NCBI GenBank assembly: GCA_028280675.1
Contig: JANQLI010000007.1
Span: forward strand, 1-9,746
Origin: Alphaproteobacteria bacterium
GTDB lineage: Bacteria > Pseudomonadota > Alphaproteobacteria > SMXP01
Direction: 5' to 3'
DNA length: 9,746 bases
Shown here: in pieces, positions 1 through 6,863 of the stretch
Numbering within the stretch: the stretch's first letter is position 1
Layout: each line of letters starts with the position of its first letter
The notes under the pieces: generated by a model
The model's database searches: none
What the model saw: only the letters and a program-made list of their open reading frames with translations
What the model was told of the DNA's origin: nothing
Made by a program: the position numbers and the translations under genes

Positions 1-254
1 TGGGTCTGCATGTGGAGCAAAAGGAGTTAGGACCGATCGGCGTTGTCAAAGCCGTGCAAGATTATGGGGCCGGCGATCTTTTAGAGATCCGACTTGATGA
101 TACGAACCGCACTGTGTTTGTGCCTTTCACAAAAGATAGTGTGCCAGAGGTGAATATCAAAGAAGGACGGATTGTGATCGATCCCCCCGCAGGCCTGTTT
201 GACGATGGCAGTAAAGGTCCTGACGAGGACGAAGAAGAAGGAGACGAGCAATAA
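1..254 (+). CDS. rimM: Ribosome maturation factor RimM, 3' end (5' truncated by the window)
   Basis: This is the C-terminal part of RimM, the assembly factor that binds ribosomal protein uS19 and helps mature the head of the 30S subunit. The reading frame is open from position 3 (Gly-Leu-His-Val) with no start, so the N-terminal domain lies upstream of the window. What remains is the PRC-barrel domain: a GxV-x-AVQDYGAGDLLEI stretch, then FVPFT, then a final V-x-IDPPAGLF strand, which is the usual end of the family. After that comes an acidic tail of about 18 residues, rich in Asp and Glu; acidic tails are common in alphaproteobacterial RimM. The in-frame GTG at 12 falls inside the domain and is not the start. 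The gene leads directly into trmD, the standard rimM-trmD-rplS order, and the purine-rich codons of its tail also supply a ribosome binding site at 238-243. Confidence 0.93.
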   Translation, partial: GLHVEQKELGPIGVVKAVQDYGAGDLLEIRLDDTNRTVFVPFTKDSVPEVNIKEGRIVIDPPAGLFDDGSKGPDEDEEEGDEQ

Positions 255-265
255 CCAGTTGGGGC

Positions 266-964
266 GTGAAGGTGTTGACCCTGTTCCCGGATATGTTTCC
301 CGGCCCATTAGGCACATCCATTACGGGCCGTGCTTTGGAAGATGGCATCTGGAACTTGGAGACGGTGAACATTCGCGATTACGCGACAGACAAACACCGC
401 AGCGTTGATGACACCCCAGCCGGTGGTGGCGCAGGAATGGTGATGCGACCCGATATTGTGGGGGATGCCATCGATGACCAGTGGAGCGCGGAGGACAACG
501 TGCCGCTGATTTATTTGAGCCCGCGGGGTGAGAGCTTCACCCAAGATGTGGCGCATGAATTGGCGAATAAACCGGGAGCGGTTGTGCTGTGTGGACGCTT
601 TGAAGGGATTGACCAGCGCGTGTTAGATGCGCGCCCCATTCGCGAGATCAGTATTGGAGATTATGTGCTCTCCGGTGGTGAACTCGCAGCCATGGTGATG
701 CTTGATGCCATTGTCCGGCTGTTGCCGGGCGTGGTGGGCGATGAAGGTTCGCTCGCGGAAGAAAGTTTTGAACAGGGGCTTTTGGAATATCCCCACTACA
801 CCCGCCCACAAACGTGGGAGGGGCGTGACATTCCAGAGGTTCTGACGTCTGGCCATCACGGCAAGATTGCCAAGTGGCGGCAAGGCAAAGCTGAAGAGGT
901 AACCCAGGCCCGGCGGCCTGATTTGTGGAAAGAGTTTTTGAAGCGCAATCGCGCGGAAAAATGA
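266..964 (+). CDS. trmD: tRNA (guanine37-N1)-methyltransferase TrmD
   Basis: TrmD uses S-adenosylmethionine to methylate G37 next to the anticodon of certain tRNAs, preventing +1 frameshifting. It is a cytoplasmic dimer of the SPOUT (trefoil-knot) class. Counting from the GTG at 266 (232 residues), the visible motifs are LTLFPDMF at 4-11, GGGAGMVMRPD at 53-63, YLSPRGE at 83-89, LCGRFEGID at 108-116, the knot segment ISIGDYVLSGGEL at 128-140, and SFEQGLLEYPHYTRP at 167-181. The residue just before SFEQ is Glu166, where the E. coli and Haemophilus enzymes have the catalytic Asp; this is a by-eye alignment, and I believe Glu is common in alphaproteobacteria. The start is uncertain. GTG 266 is the first conventional start codon, but it has no well-spaced ribosome binding site. 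An AUA at 251, overlapping the rimM stop, is placed 7 bases after AAGGAG and gives a longer N-terminus. The 3' end is 21 bases before rplS. Confidence 0.95.
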   Translation: MKVLTLFPDMFPGPLGTSITGRALEDGIWNLETVNIRDYATDKHRSVDDTPAGGGAGMVMRPDIVGDAIDDQWSAEDNVPLIYLSPRGESFTQDVAHELANKPGAVVLCGRFEGIDQRVLDARPIREISIGDYVLSGGELAAMVMLDAIVRLLPGVVGDEGSLAEESFEQGLLEYPHYTRPQTWEGRDIPEVLTSGHHGKIAKWRQGKAEEVTQARRPDLWKEFLKRNRAEK

Positions 965-985
965 GTTCGAAGAAGGAAAAGAACG

Positions 986-1345
986 ATGAGCAATATTATT
1001 GAACAGCTCGAAAATGAGCAGATGGCTGAGATCGCAGCCAAGCGGCAAGTGCCAGACTTTGGTCCCGGCGACACATTGCGCGTCAATGTGCGTGTGACGG
1101 AAGGGTCCCGTGAGCGGATTCAGGCCTTTGAAGCGGTGTGCATTGGTCGGTCTGGGAAAGGCCTCAATGAAAGCTTCACCATGCGCAAAATTTCGTATGG
1201 CGAGGGTTTGGAGCGTGTGTTCCCCGTGTACAGCCCGATGATCGATTCCATCGAAGTTGTCCGCCGTGGGGATGTACGCCGTGCAAAACTTTACTATCTC
1301 CGTGGCCGCACGGGTAAAGCTGCGCGGATTGCGGAGAAGAAGTGA
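986..1345 (+). CDS. rplS: 50S ribosomal protein bL19
   Basis: bL19 is a structural protein of the large ribosomal subunit located at the interface with the 30S subunit. The 119-residue product begins MSNIIEQLENEQ and contains the family core: PDFGPGDTLRVNVRV at about 23-37, GSRERIQAFEAVCIGR at about 40-55, the SFTMRKISYGEGLERVFPVY block at about 63-82, and the basic C-terminus RRAKLYYLRGRTGKAARI. The length is normal for the family. The ATG at 986 follows an AAGGA ribosome binding site (973-977) with 8 bases between. It lies 21 bases after trmD and is expected to be co-transcribed with rimM and trmD. It is followed by a 151-base gap that holds a palindromic repeat. Confidence 0.98.
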   Translation: MSNIIEQLENEQMAEIAAKRQVPDFGPGDTLRVNVRVTEGSRERIQAFEAVCIGRSGKGLNESFTMRKISYGEGLERVFPVYSPMIDSIEVVRRGDVRRAKLYYLRGRTGKAARIAEKK

Positions 1346-1368
1346 CCTAAAACATATATTAAGTTTCA

Positions 1369-1477
1369 GGTCATCCCGGCCGGAATCAAAGGTGAAGAGC
1401 CGGGATCTCGTTGGGAAGAGTGCCGTGTGGCGCGAGGTCCCGGATCACGCTTGTTTCACGCGCTGTTCGGGATGACA
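1369..1477. repeat. Palindromic intergenic repeat (REP-like, nested hairpins)
   Basis: The gap between rplS and leuC is largely filled by a nested inverted repeat. The outer arms are GTCATCCCG at 1370-1378 and its exact complement CGGGATGAC at 1468-1476. Inside them CCGGGATCTCG (1400-1410) pairs with CGAGGTCCCGG (1433-1443) over 11 positions, with one G-U. Dispersed palindromes that start with GTCATCCCGG and carry internal CCGGGATC arms are familiar from many alphaproteobacterial genomes, so I infer a repeat family copy; the copy number cannot be seen here. It could stop or stabilise the rplS transcript, since the structure follows the stop codon by about 25 bases, but there is no T-run typical of an intrinsic terminator. 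Confidence 0.7.
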
Positions 1478-1496
1478 TATTAAAGGGTCAAGGAAA

Positions 1497-2900
1497 ATGG
1501 CAGGCAAAACACTGTACGATAAAATTTGGGACGCCCATGTGGTTGATGAGACAAGCGATGGTTCAACGCTGATCTTTATTGATCTCCATCTCACCCATGA
1601 AGTGACGTCGCCGCAAGCTTTTGAGGGCTTGCGTGTGGCTGGACGTAAAGTGCGTCGTCCAGATCTCACGCTCGCCGTTGCTGATCACTCCATCCCGACA
1701 ACAGATCGTCATGCGCCAGTCGAGGATGAACAAGCCGCGCTGCAGCTTGATACATTGGCTAAGAATGTCGAAGAGTTCGGCATTGAATATTATGACGGCC
1801 TCGATATTCGCCAAGGCATTGTGCATGTGGTTGGCCCTGATCAAGGTCTTACGCAGCCCGGCATGACCATTGTGTGCGGTGATAGTCACACGGCGACTCA
1901 CGGCGCGTTCGGGGCATTGGCGCACGGCATTGGCACATCGGAAGTCGAACATGTGCTGGCGACACAAACCTTGATCCAGAAAAAATCGAAAAACATGAAG
2001 GTCGATGTCAGCGGGGCACTCGGGCCAGGCATTACCGGAAAAGATGTGGCATTGGCTGTGATCGGGAAAATCGGCACCGCAGGTGGCACGGGATATGTGA
2101 TTGAATATACCGGTGATGCGATCCGCAGCCTGAGCATGGAAGGGCGCATGTCGCTTTGTAACATGACGATTGAAGCGGGCGCCCGCGCAGGACTGATCGC
2201 GCCGGATCAAACCACCTTTGATTACATCCAAGGTAAACCGCAAGCGCCAAAAGGGGCCGCTTGGGAAGCAGCTGTCGCTCAATGGAAAATGTATGAGACC
2301 GATGAAGATGCGGTCTTTGACAAAGTGGTTGAGCTCGATGCTGCTGAGATCACTCCGCTTCTGACATGGGGAACCAGCCCGGAAGATGTGGTCAGTATTG
2401 ATGGCGAAGTGCCGTTCCCCAAAGATGCCCGCGACGAGCACAAAGCCGCGGCTATTGAACGTTCGCTCGACTATATGGGTCTCGAATCCGGCACCAAGAT
2501 GAAAGATATCAAAATTGATGTCGCTTTCATCGGCTCTTGCACCAATAGTCGTATCGAAGACTTGCGCGCCGCAGCCTACATCGCCAAGGGTCGTCAAGTT
2601 GCCGATCATGTGACAGCGCTTGTGGTGCCGGGCTCAGGTTTGGTGAAAGAGCAAGCCGAAGCCGAAGGTCTCGATAAGATCTTCACCGATGCAGGTTTTG
2701 AATGGCGCGAAGCGGGTTGTTCGATGTGTCTTGCCATGAATCCAGACAAGCTCCTGCCTGGACAACGTTGCGCGTCGACCTCGAACCGTAACTTTGAAGG
2801 CCGTCAAGGCAAGGGTGGACGGACTCATTTGATGAGTCCATCCATGGCAGCCGCTGCGGCCATTGCTGGTCATTTTATTGATTTTCGTGATTTACAGTAG
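1497..2900 (+). CDS. leuC: 3-Isopropylmalate dehydratase, large subunit
   Basis: LeuC carries the [4Fe-4S] cluster of isopropylmalate isomerase and, with LeuD, converts 2-isopropylmalate to 3-isopropylmalate in leucine synthesis. The 467 residues are full length for the bacterial LeuC family. Visible aconitase-superfamily motifs are ADHSIPTTD at about 62-70, the block MTIVCGDSHTATHGAFGALA at 123-142 followed by GIGTSEVEH at 144-152, GSCTNSRIEDL at 346-356 and GCSMCLAMNPD at 407-417. The three cluster ligands are expected to be Cys348, Cys408 and Cys411. A further conserved block, STSNRNFEGRQG, lies at about 427-438. The ATG at 1497 has AAAGGG (1482-1487) nine bases upstream and a closer AGGA. 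leuD begins 12 bases after its stop, so the two subunits are made from one transcript. I saw no leucine-rich leader peptide or T-box-like element in the upstream gap. Confidence 0.98.
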   Translation: MAGKTLYDKIWDAHVVDETSDGSTLIFIDLHLTHEVTSPQAFEGLRVAGRKVRRPDLTLAVADHSIPTTDRHAPVEDEQAALQLDTLAKNVEEFGIEYYDGLDIRQGIVHVVGPDQGLTQPGMTIVCGDSHTATHGAFGALAHGIGTSEVEHVLATQTLIQKKSKNMKVDVSGALGPGITGKDVALAVIGKIGTAGGTGYVIEYTGDAIRSLSMEGRMSLCNMTIEAGARAGLIAPDQTTFDYIQGKPQAPKGAAWEAAVAQWKMYETDEDAVFDKVVELDAAEITPLLTWGTSPEDVVSIDGEVPFPKDARDEHKAAAIERSLDYMGLESGTKMKDIKIDVAFIGSCTNSRIEDLRAAAYIAKGRQVADHVTALVVPGSGLVKEQAEAEGLDKIFTDAGFEWREAGCSMCLAMNPDKLLPGQRCASTSNRNFEGRQGKGGRTHLMSPSMAAAAAIAGHFIDFRDLQ

Positions 2901-2912
2901 AGGTAAGAAAGA

Positions 2913-3530
2913 ATGGAAAAGTTTACTACACTGACAGGTGTCGCCGCTCCACTGCCTCTGGTCAATGTGGACACGGATATGATTGTGCCCGGGCCGTTCC
3001 TCAAAACGATTGAACGGACGGGTCTTGGCAAGATCATCTTTTACAATATGCGCTTTAACGAAGACGGTTCGGAAAAGCCAGACTTTGTTCTGAATCAAGA
3101 CGCCTATCGCAATGCGCAGCTTTTGATTACCGGTGATAATTTTGGCTGTGGATCAAGTCGCGAGCATGCGCCATGGGGTCTCGCTGACTTTGGTATTCGC
3201 TGCATCATCGGGCCTGCTTTTGCGGATATTTTCTTCAACAATTGTTTTAAAAACTCGATCTTGCCGATCGTGTTGCCGCAAGAGACTGTTGATCAGTTAG
3301 CGGGCGATGCTGAGCAAGGTGCGAACGCCACATTGACGGTGGATCTTGAAGCGCAAACGATCACGCGCCCCAATGGTGATGTGATTAATTTCGATGTGGA
3401 TGAGTTTCGTAAATATTGCTTGCTGAATGGTTTGGATGACATCGGGCTCACGCTTCAAAAAGACGAGAAGATCGCTGCTTACGAAAAAACGCGTGCGGCT
3501 GAACGGTCTTGGTTGCCGACGACAAGTTAA
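2913..3530 (+). CDS. leuD: 3-Isopropylmalate dehydratase, small subunit
   Basis: LeuD is the swivelling substrate-binding subunit of isopropylmalate isomerase, the partner of the upstream LeuC. The 205-residue protein is the usual length for the proteobacterial LeuD type. It starts MEKFTTLTGVAAPLP with the NVDTDMIVP segment at 18-26 and FLKTIERTGLG at 29-39. The substrate-loop motif GDNFGCGSSREHAPWGL spans 74-90, with Arg83 and the SSREHA core intact, and GIRCIIGPAFADIFFNNCFKN follows it. The ATG at 2913 is preceded by AGAGGT (2899-2904), which overlaps the leuC stop and suggests translational coupling. leuB starts 17 bases after the leuD stop. Confidence 0.98.
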   Translation: MEKFTTLTGVAAPLPLVNVDTDMIVPGPFLKTIERTGLGKIIFYNMRFNEDGSEKPDFVLNQDAYRNAQLLITGDNFGCGSSREHAPWGLADFGIRCIIGPAFADIFFNNCFKNSILPIVLPQETVDQLAGDAEQGANATLTVDLEAQTITRPNGDVINFDVDEFRKYCLLNGLDDIGLTLQKDEKIAAYEKTRAAERSWLPTTS

Positions 3531-3547
3531 ATAGAAAGTAATTACGT

Positions 3548-4660
3548 ATGCCAAATACATACGACATTTTAATCCTCCCAGGTGATGGTATTGGCCCGGA
3601 AGTTGTGGGCGAAACCGTTCGCGTGATCGAATGGTTCAACACCAATACGGACATTACGTTCAATCTGGAAGAAGATCTCATTGGTGGGTGTGCCTATGAT
3701 GCCCATGGTGTCCCGGTGACCGATGAGGTTGTTGATAAAGCGCTCAAAGCGGATGCTGCGCTTCTTGGTGCGATTGACGGACCGAAGTGGGAAAGCGTTC
3801 CTCTGGAACTCAGCCCGCCAAAGGGCCTTTTGCGTTTGCGCAAAGATATGGGTCTCTTCGCCAACCTCCGCCCGGCGATGATGTTTGATCCGCTTTTAGA
3901 TGCTTCCTCCTTGCGTCCAGAATTTGTGCAGGGTCTTGATATTATGATCGTCCGTGAATTGATCGGCGGTCTTTATTATGGCGAACCACGCGGGATAGAT
4001 GATCTGCCGGATGGGCAACAAAAGGGGTATAACACCCTTGTCTACACCACATCTGAAATTGAACGCGTCGCCCGCGTGGCCTTTGAACTCGCACGGAAAC
4101 GCGACAATCGCGTAACATCCGTTGATAAAGCCAATGCGCTTGATGTGATGCGTCTCTGGCGTGAAGTTGTGACGCGCATTCAACAAGATGAATTCCCAGA
4201 TGTTCAGCTTGAGCATATGTATGTGGATAATTGTTGTATGCAATTGGTCCGTACACCGAAGCAATTTGATGTGATCCTGACCGAAAACCTGTTTGGCGAT
4301 ATTACGTCGGATGCGGCATCTATGTTGACGGGTTCTATCGGCATGTTGCCGTCGGCGGCGTTGGGTGCTAAAGATGCCGCCGGAAAAGCCCTTGGGCTTT
4401 ATGAACCGGTGCATGGATCGGCCCCTGATATTATGGGCCAAGGCATTGCCAATCCGATTGCCACAATTTTGAGCTTTGTCATGATGCTGCGCTATTCGTT
4501 CGATTTGCAGAAGGAAGCTGAGTTGATTGAGACTGCGATTAACAACGCGCTCAATAAAGGTCTGCGCACGGCGGATATTATGCAAACCGGTATGACAAAG
4601 ACATCAACCGCCGAGATGGGTGACGCTATTATTGCGGAGCTCACCAAACTCGCGCAGTAA
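3548..4660 (+). CDS. leuB: 3-Isopropylmalate dehydrogenase
   Basis: LeuB oxidatively decarboxylates 3-isopropylmalate to 2-oxoisocaproate with NAD+, completing the three leucine steps encoded in this run. The 370 residues match the proteobacterial LeuB length. By comparison with the Thermus enzyme, the substrate-binding arginines are Arg98, Arg108 and Arg136, the catalytic pair is Tyr143 (in ELIGGLYYGEPRG) and Lys194 (in SVDKANALDVMRLWREV), and the Mg2+/Mn2+ ligands are Asp227, Asp251 and Asp255. The NAD+-binding end motif YEPVHGSAPDIMGQGIANP lies at 285-303. All key residues are present. The ribosome binding site is weak (a GAAAG around 3534-3538), so efficient translation may depend on coupling to leuD 17 bases upstream. 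A stable hairpin follows the stop codon. Confidence 0.98.
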   Translation: MPNTYDILILPGDGIGPEVVGETVRVIEWFNTNTDITFNLEEDLIGGCAYDAHGVPVTDEVVDKALKADAALLGAIDGPKWESVPLELSPPKGLLRLRKDMGLFANLRPAMMFDPLLDASSLRPEFVQGLDIMIVRELIGGLYYGEPRGIDDLPDGQQKGYNTLVYTTSEIERVARVAFELARKRDNRVTSVDKANALDVMRLWREVVTRIQQDEFPDVQLEHMYVDNCCMQLVRTPKQFDVILTENLFGDITSDAASMLTGSIGMLPSAALGAKDAAGKALGLYEPVHGSAPDIMGQGIANPIATILSFVMMLRYSFDLQKEAELIETAINNALNKGLRTADIMQTGMTKTSTAEMGDAIIAELTKLAQ

Positions 4661-4661
4661 A

Positions 4662-4701
4662 TGTCTCGGCGTCCTGTGGGTGAGCCGGGACGCCAGAGAC
4701 A
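4662..4701 (+). terminator. Hairpin after leuB, possible transcription terminator or attenuating structure
   Basis: TGTCTCGGCGTCC (4662-4674) pairs with GGACGCCAGAGACA (4688-4701), a 13-base-pair stem broken only by one unpaired A at 4695 and closed by a 13-base loop. It begins one base after the leuB stop codon. A pyrimidine-rich stretch (TCTTCCTTTC, about 4710-4719) follows only after a spacer, so this is not a textbook intrinsic terminator. It may instead protect the leuCDB transcript 3' end or reduce read-through into asd. Confidence 0.5.
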
Positions 4702-4756
4702 AAGCTGGATCTTCCTTTCACACACAAGACGTCGCCAACAATAAAGGTGAACGATT

Positions 4757-5773
4757 ATGGGTTATAAAGTTGCAGTTGTCGGGGCCACGGGAAATGTGGG
4801 CCACGAAATGCTGAACATTCTTGAGGAACGTCAGTTTCCTGTGGATGAGGTCATTGCGCTTGCCTCGCGGAAAAGCGTTGGCAAAGAGGTGTCCTTTGGC
4901 GAGAAAACACTGAAGTGCAAAGACCTTGAGACCTTCGATTTTTCCAGCACTGATATTGCGTTGATGTCAGCCGGTGGGTCGGTGTCAGCGGAATGGTCGC
5001 CAAAAATTGCCGCGCAAGGGTGTGTGGTGATTGATAATTCGTCCCATTGGCGCATGCATCCGGACGTGCCGCTTATTGTGCCCGAAGTGAATGCCGATGA
5101 TGTGGCGGGCTATACCAAGAAGAATATTATCGCCAATCCCAATTGTTCGACGGCGCAATTGGTTGTGGCGCTCAAGCCGTTGCATGATGTGGCTGGTATC
5201 AAACGGGTTGTGGTGTCCACGTATCAATCCACGTCCGGCGCGGGCAAAGCGGCGATGGATGAATTATGGAATCAAACCCGCGCGATCTTTGTCAACGATC
5301 CGGTGGATAAAGAAAATTTCACCAAGCAAATCGCGTTTAATGTGATCCCGCATATCGATGTGTTTATGGAAGACGGCTCGACCAAAGAAGAATGGAAAAT
5401 GGTCGCTGAAACCAAAAAAATGCTCGATCCGAAAATCAAACTCACAGCGACGGCGGTGCGTGTGCCGGTATTTGTCGGCCATGCGGAATCGGTTAACATC
5501 GAGTTTGAACGTGAGATCACGGATGTCGAAGCGCAGAAAATCTTGCGCGAGGCACCAGGCTGTTTGGTGGTCGATAAACGCGAAGACGAAGGCTATGTGA
5601 CGCCTGTGGAATGCGTTGGCGATTACGCGACGTTCATCAGCCGTATCCGCGTGGATCCAACTGTTGAGAATGGGTTAAACATGTGGGTTGTCTCAGACAA
5701 CTTGCGCAAAGGGGCTGCGCTGAATACAGTGCAGATCGCCGAAGTTCTGATTAATCGTTACCTCAAAAAGTAA
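4757..5773 (+). CDS. asd: Aspartate-semialdehyde dehydrogenase
   Basis: Asd reduces aspartyl-4-phosphate to aspartate 4-semialdehyde with NADPH, the branch point to lysine and diaminopimelate, threonine and methionine. The 338-residue protein begins with the Rossmann nucleotide motif VAVVGATGNVGHEML (5-19). The catalytic cysteine is Cys130 in NPNCSTAQL, followed by STYQSTSGAG at 154-163 with Gln157. The substrate-binding Arg235 and the catalytic His242 lie in VRVPVFVGHAE. The C-terminal block DNLRKGAALNTVQIAE is also intact. This pattern matches the USG-1-like/bacterial Asd subgroup. The ATG at 4757 has AAAGGTGA (4743-4750) at a 6-base spacing. It is separated from leuB by 96 bases with a hairpin, so it may have its own promoter, though I could not identify one with confidence. 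The next gene starts 19 bases downstream, so they probably share a transcript. Confidence 0.97.
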   Translation: MGYKVAVVGATGNVGHEMLNILEERQFPVDEVIALASRKSVGKEVSFGEKTLKCKDLETFDFSSTDIALMSAGGSVSAEWSPKIAAQGCVVIDNSSHWRMHPDVPLIVPEVNADDVAGYTKKNIIANPNCSTAQLVVALKPLHDVAGIKRVVVSTYQSTSGAGKAAMDELWNQTRAIFVNDPVDKENFTKQIAFNVIPHIDVFMEDGSTKEEWKMVAETKKMLDPKIKLTATAVRVPVFVGHAESVNIEFEREITDVEAQKILREAPGCLVVDKREDEGYVTPVECVGDYATFISRIRVDPTVENGLNMWVVSDNLRKGAALNTVQIAEVLINRYLKK

Positions 5774-5792
5774 CGCACCCACGGAGATCACA

Positions 5793-6701
5793 ATGGCCGC
5801 CACCATTCGCCCCCAGTCAGTTCGTCCAAGGCGTTCTGTTCTGTACATGCCGGGGTCGAATGCCCGTGCATTGGAAAAAGCCAAAACTCTTGCCGCCGAT
5901 GCTTTGATCCTTGATCTTGAAGATGCCGTCGCGCCGGATGCCAAAGCAATGGCGCGCACGCAAGTCTGTGACGCCATCAAAAATGGCGGCTACGGCAAAC
6001 GGGAAATGATCATCCGCACCAATGGCCTTGATACAGCGTGGGGCTTGGATGATGTGAAAGCGGCGGCGAAAGTAGAGCCCGATGCGATCCTCGTGCCCAA
6101 AGTCAATTCCGCCTATGACATTCAGCAATATGAAGCGGTGATCAACGATGTCGGGGCATCTGATAAAGTGGCGCTATGGGCGATGATGGAAACGCCACTT
6201 GGGCTTCTGAATGCGCAACAGATTGCCGCGACAGCCGCAGAGCCTGGCGCGCGCCTTGCAGGCTTTGTCATGGGCACCAATGACATTGCCAAAGACACGG
6301 GCTTGCGTTTGACCGCGGACCGCGTGCCGCTGCTTTATTCCTTAGAAGTGTGCGTGCTTGCGGCGCGTGCTTATGGCCTCGCGATTATGGATGGGGTCTA
6401 TAACGATTTTAAAAACGAAACAGGTTTCGCAGATGTATGTGCACAAGGGGCAGAGCTTGGCTTTGATGGCAAGACCCTCATCCATCCCGTGCAGATTGAT
6501 CCCTGTAACGCCGCCTTTTCACCGTCTAAAGACGAAGTGCAGTGGGCGCGTAAGATCATCGCTGCATTTGAAGAGCCTGAGAATGCCGATAAAGGCGCCA
6601 TTCAAGTGGAGGGCAAAATGGTTGAACGTTTACATGCGGAAATTGGGAAGAAGCACGTCGCCATCGCTGACGCCATCGCAGAGCTTGGTGGGAATGTGTG
6701 A
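5793..6701 (+). CDS. mcl2: CitE/HpcH-family enzyme, probably (3S)-malyl-CoA thioesterase (Mcl2-like)
   Basis: This 302-residue protein belongs to the CitE-like HpcH/HpaI TIM-barrel family that makes, cleaves or hydrolyses malyl-CoA type thioesters with Mg2+. Visible features are RRSVLYMPGSNARALEKA at 13-30, the LILDLEDAVAPD strand at 38-49, Arg75 in IIRTNGLDT, the WAMMETPLGLLNA segment at 129-141 with Glu133 as a likely metal ligand, VMGTNDIAK at 159-167 with Asp164 as the second, and GFDGKTLIHPVQ at 223-234. From memory the protein follows the Rhodobacter sphaeroides Mcl2 thioesterase much more closely than the Mcl1 malyl-CoA/beta-methylmalyl-CoA lyase. Mcl2 hydrolyses (3S)-malyl-CoA to malate, pulling glyoxylate plus acetyl-CoA toward malate. 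The mch gene downstream supports a role in the ethylmalonyl-CoA pathway. The ATG at 5793 follows ACGGAG (5781-5786) by 6 bases. It could alternatively be a lyase, so the symbol is tentative. Confidence 0.8.
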   Translation: MAATIRPQSVRPRRSVLYMPGSNARALEKAKTLAADALILDLEDAVAPDAKAMARTQVCDAIKNGGYGKREMIIRTNGLDTAWGLDDVKAAAKVEPDAILVPKVNSAYDIQQYEAVINDVGASDKVALWAMMETPLGLLNAQQIAATAAEPGARLAGFVMGTNDIAKDTGLRLTADRVPLLYSLEVCVLAARAYGLAIMDGVYNDFKNETGFADVCAQGAELGFDGKTLIHPVQIDPCNAAFSPSKDEVQWARKIIAAFEEPENADKGAIQVEGKMVERLHAEIGKKHVAIADAIAELGGNV

Positions 6702-6711
6702 TTGAGTTTTT

Positions 6712-6839
6712 CCTTCTCCCCTGGCGGGAGAGGGATGTGCAGCCTTGATTGGCAACGCTAATCTTAGGTGTAGCTGGGTGAGGAGGAGTCAAGCCATATT
6801 GTCACCCTCACCCTGGCCCTCCCCCGTCAAGGGGGAGGG
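6712..6839. repeat. Composite palindromic repeat with three stems between mcl2-like gene and mch
   Basis: The gap contains three stem-loops. The first is CCTTCTCCC (6712-6720) with GGGAGAGGG (6726-6734), nine pairs with one G-U and a 5-base loop. The second is GGGTGAG (6776-6782) with CTCACCC (6807-6813). The third is CCCTCCCCC (6817-6825) with GGGGGAGGG (6831-6839), nine perfect pairs and a 5-base loop. Blocks combining CTCCCC...GGGGAGAG hairpins with CCCTCACCC are a familiar dispersed intergenic repeat type in alphaproteobacteria, so I infer a repeat family member; copy number is not visible here. The first stem lies about 10 bases after the upstream stop codon and could act as a 3' barrier. 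The last stem ends 24 bases before the mch start codon. Confidence 0.65.
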
Positions 6840-6863
6840 GATATGGAAGGAAGCCTTGAGATA

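Noticed and set aside
199..408. Frame starting within the rimM tail and running into trmD
   Set aside because: It is out of frame with both intact genes and has no family resemblance.
1451..1481. Possible promoter for leuC (TTGTTT and CATATT)
   Set aside because: The spacing of 19 bases and poor box matches make this no better than chance, and it sits within the palindromic repeat.
1563..2609. Long open frame (348 residues) on the minus strand inside leuC
   Set aside because: It lies entirely antisense to a full-length LeuC with all motifs intact; its Cys-, His- and Arg-rich translation looks like an antisense shadow and matches no family I know.
3896..4585. Open frame of 229 residues on the minus strand inside leuB
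   Set aside because: Antisense shadow of LeuB; composition is not protein-like and there is no ribosome binding site of note.
6843..6863. Earlier ATG giving mch seven extra residues
   Set aside because: The known Mch N-terminus aligns from the ATG at 6864, which has the better-spaced ribosome binding site; the earlier ATG directly abuts the repeat.
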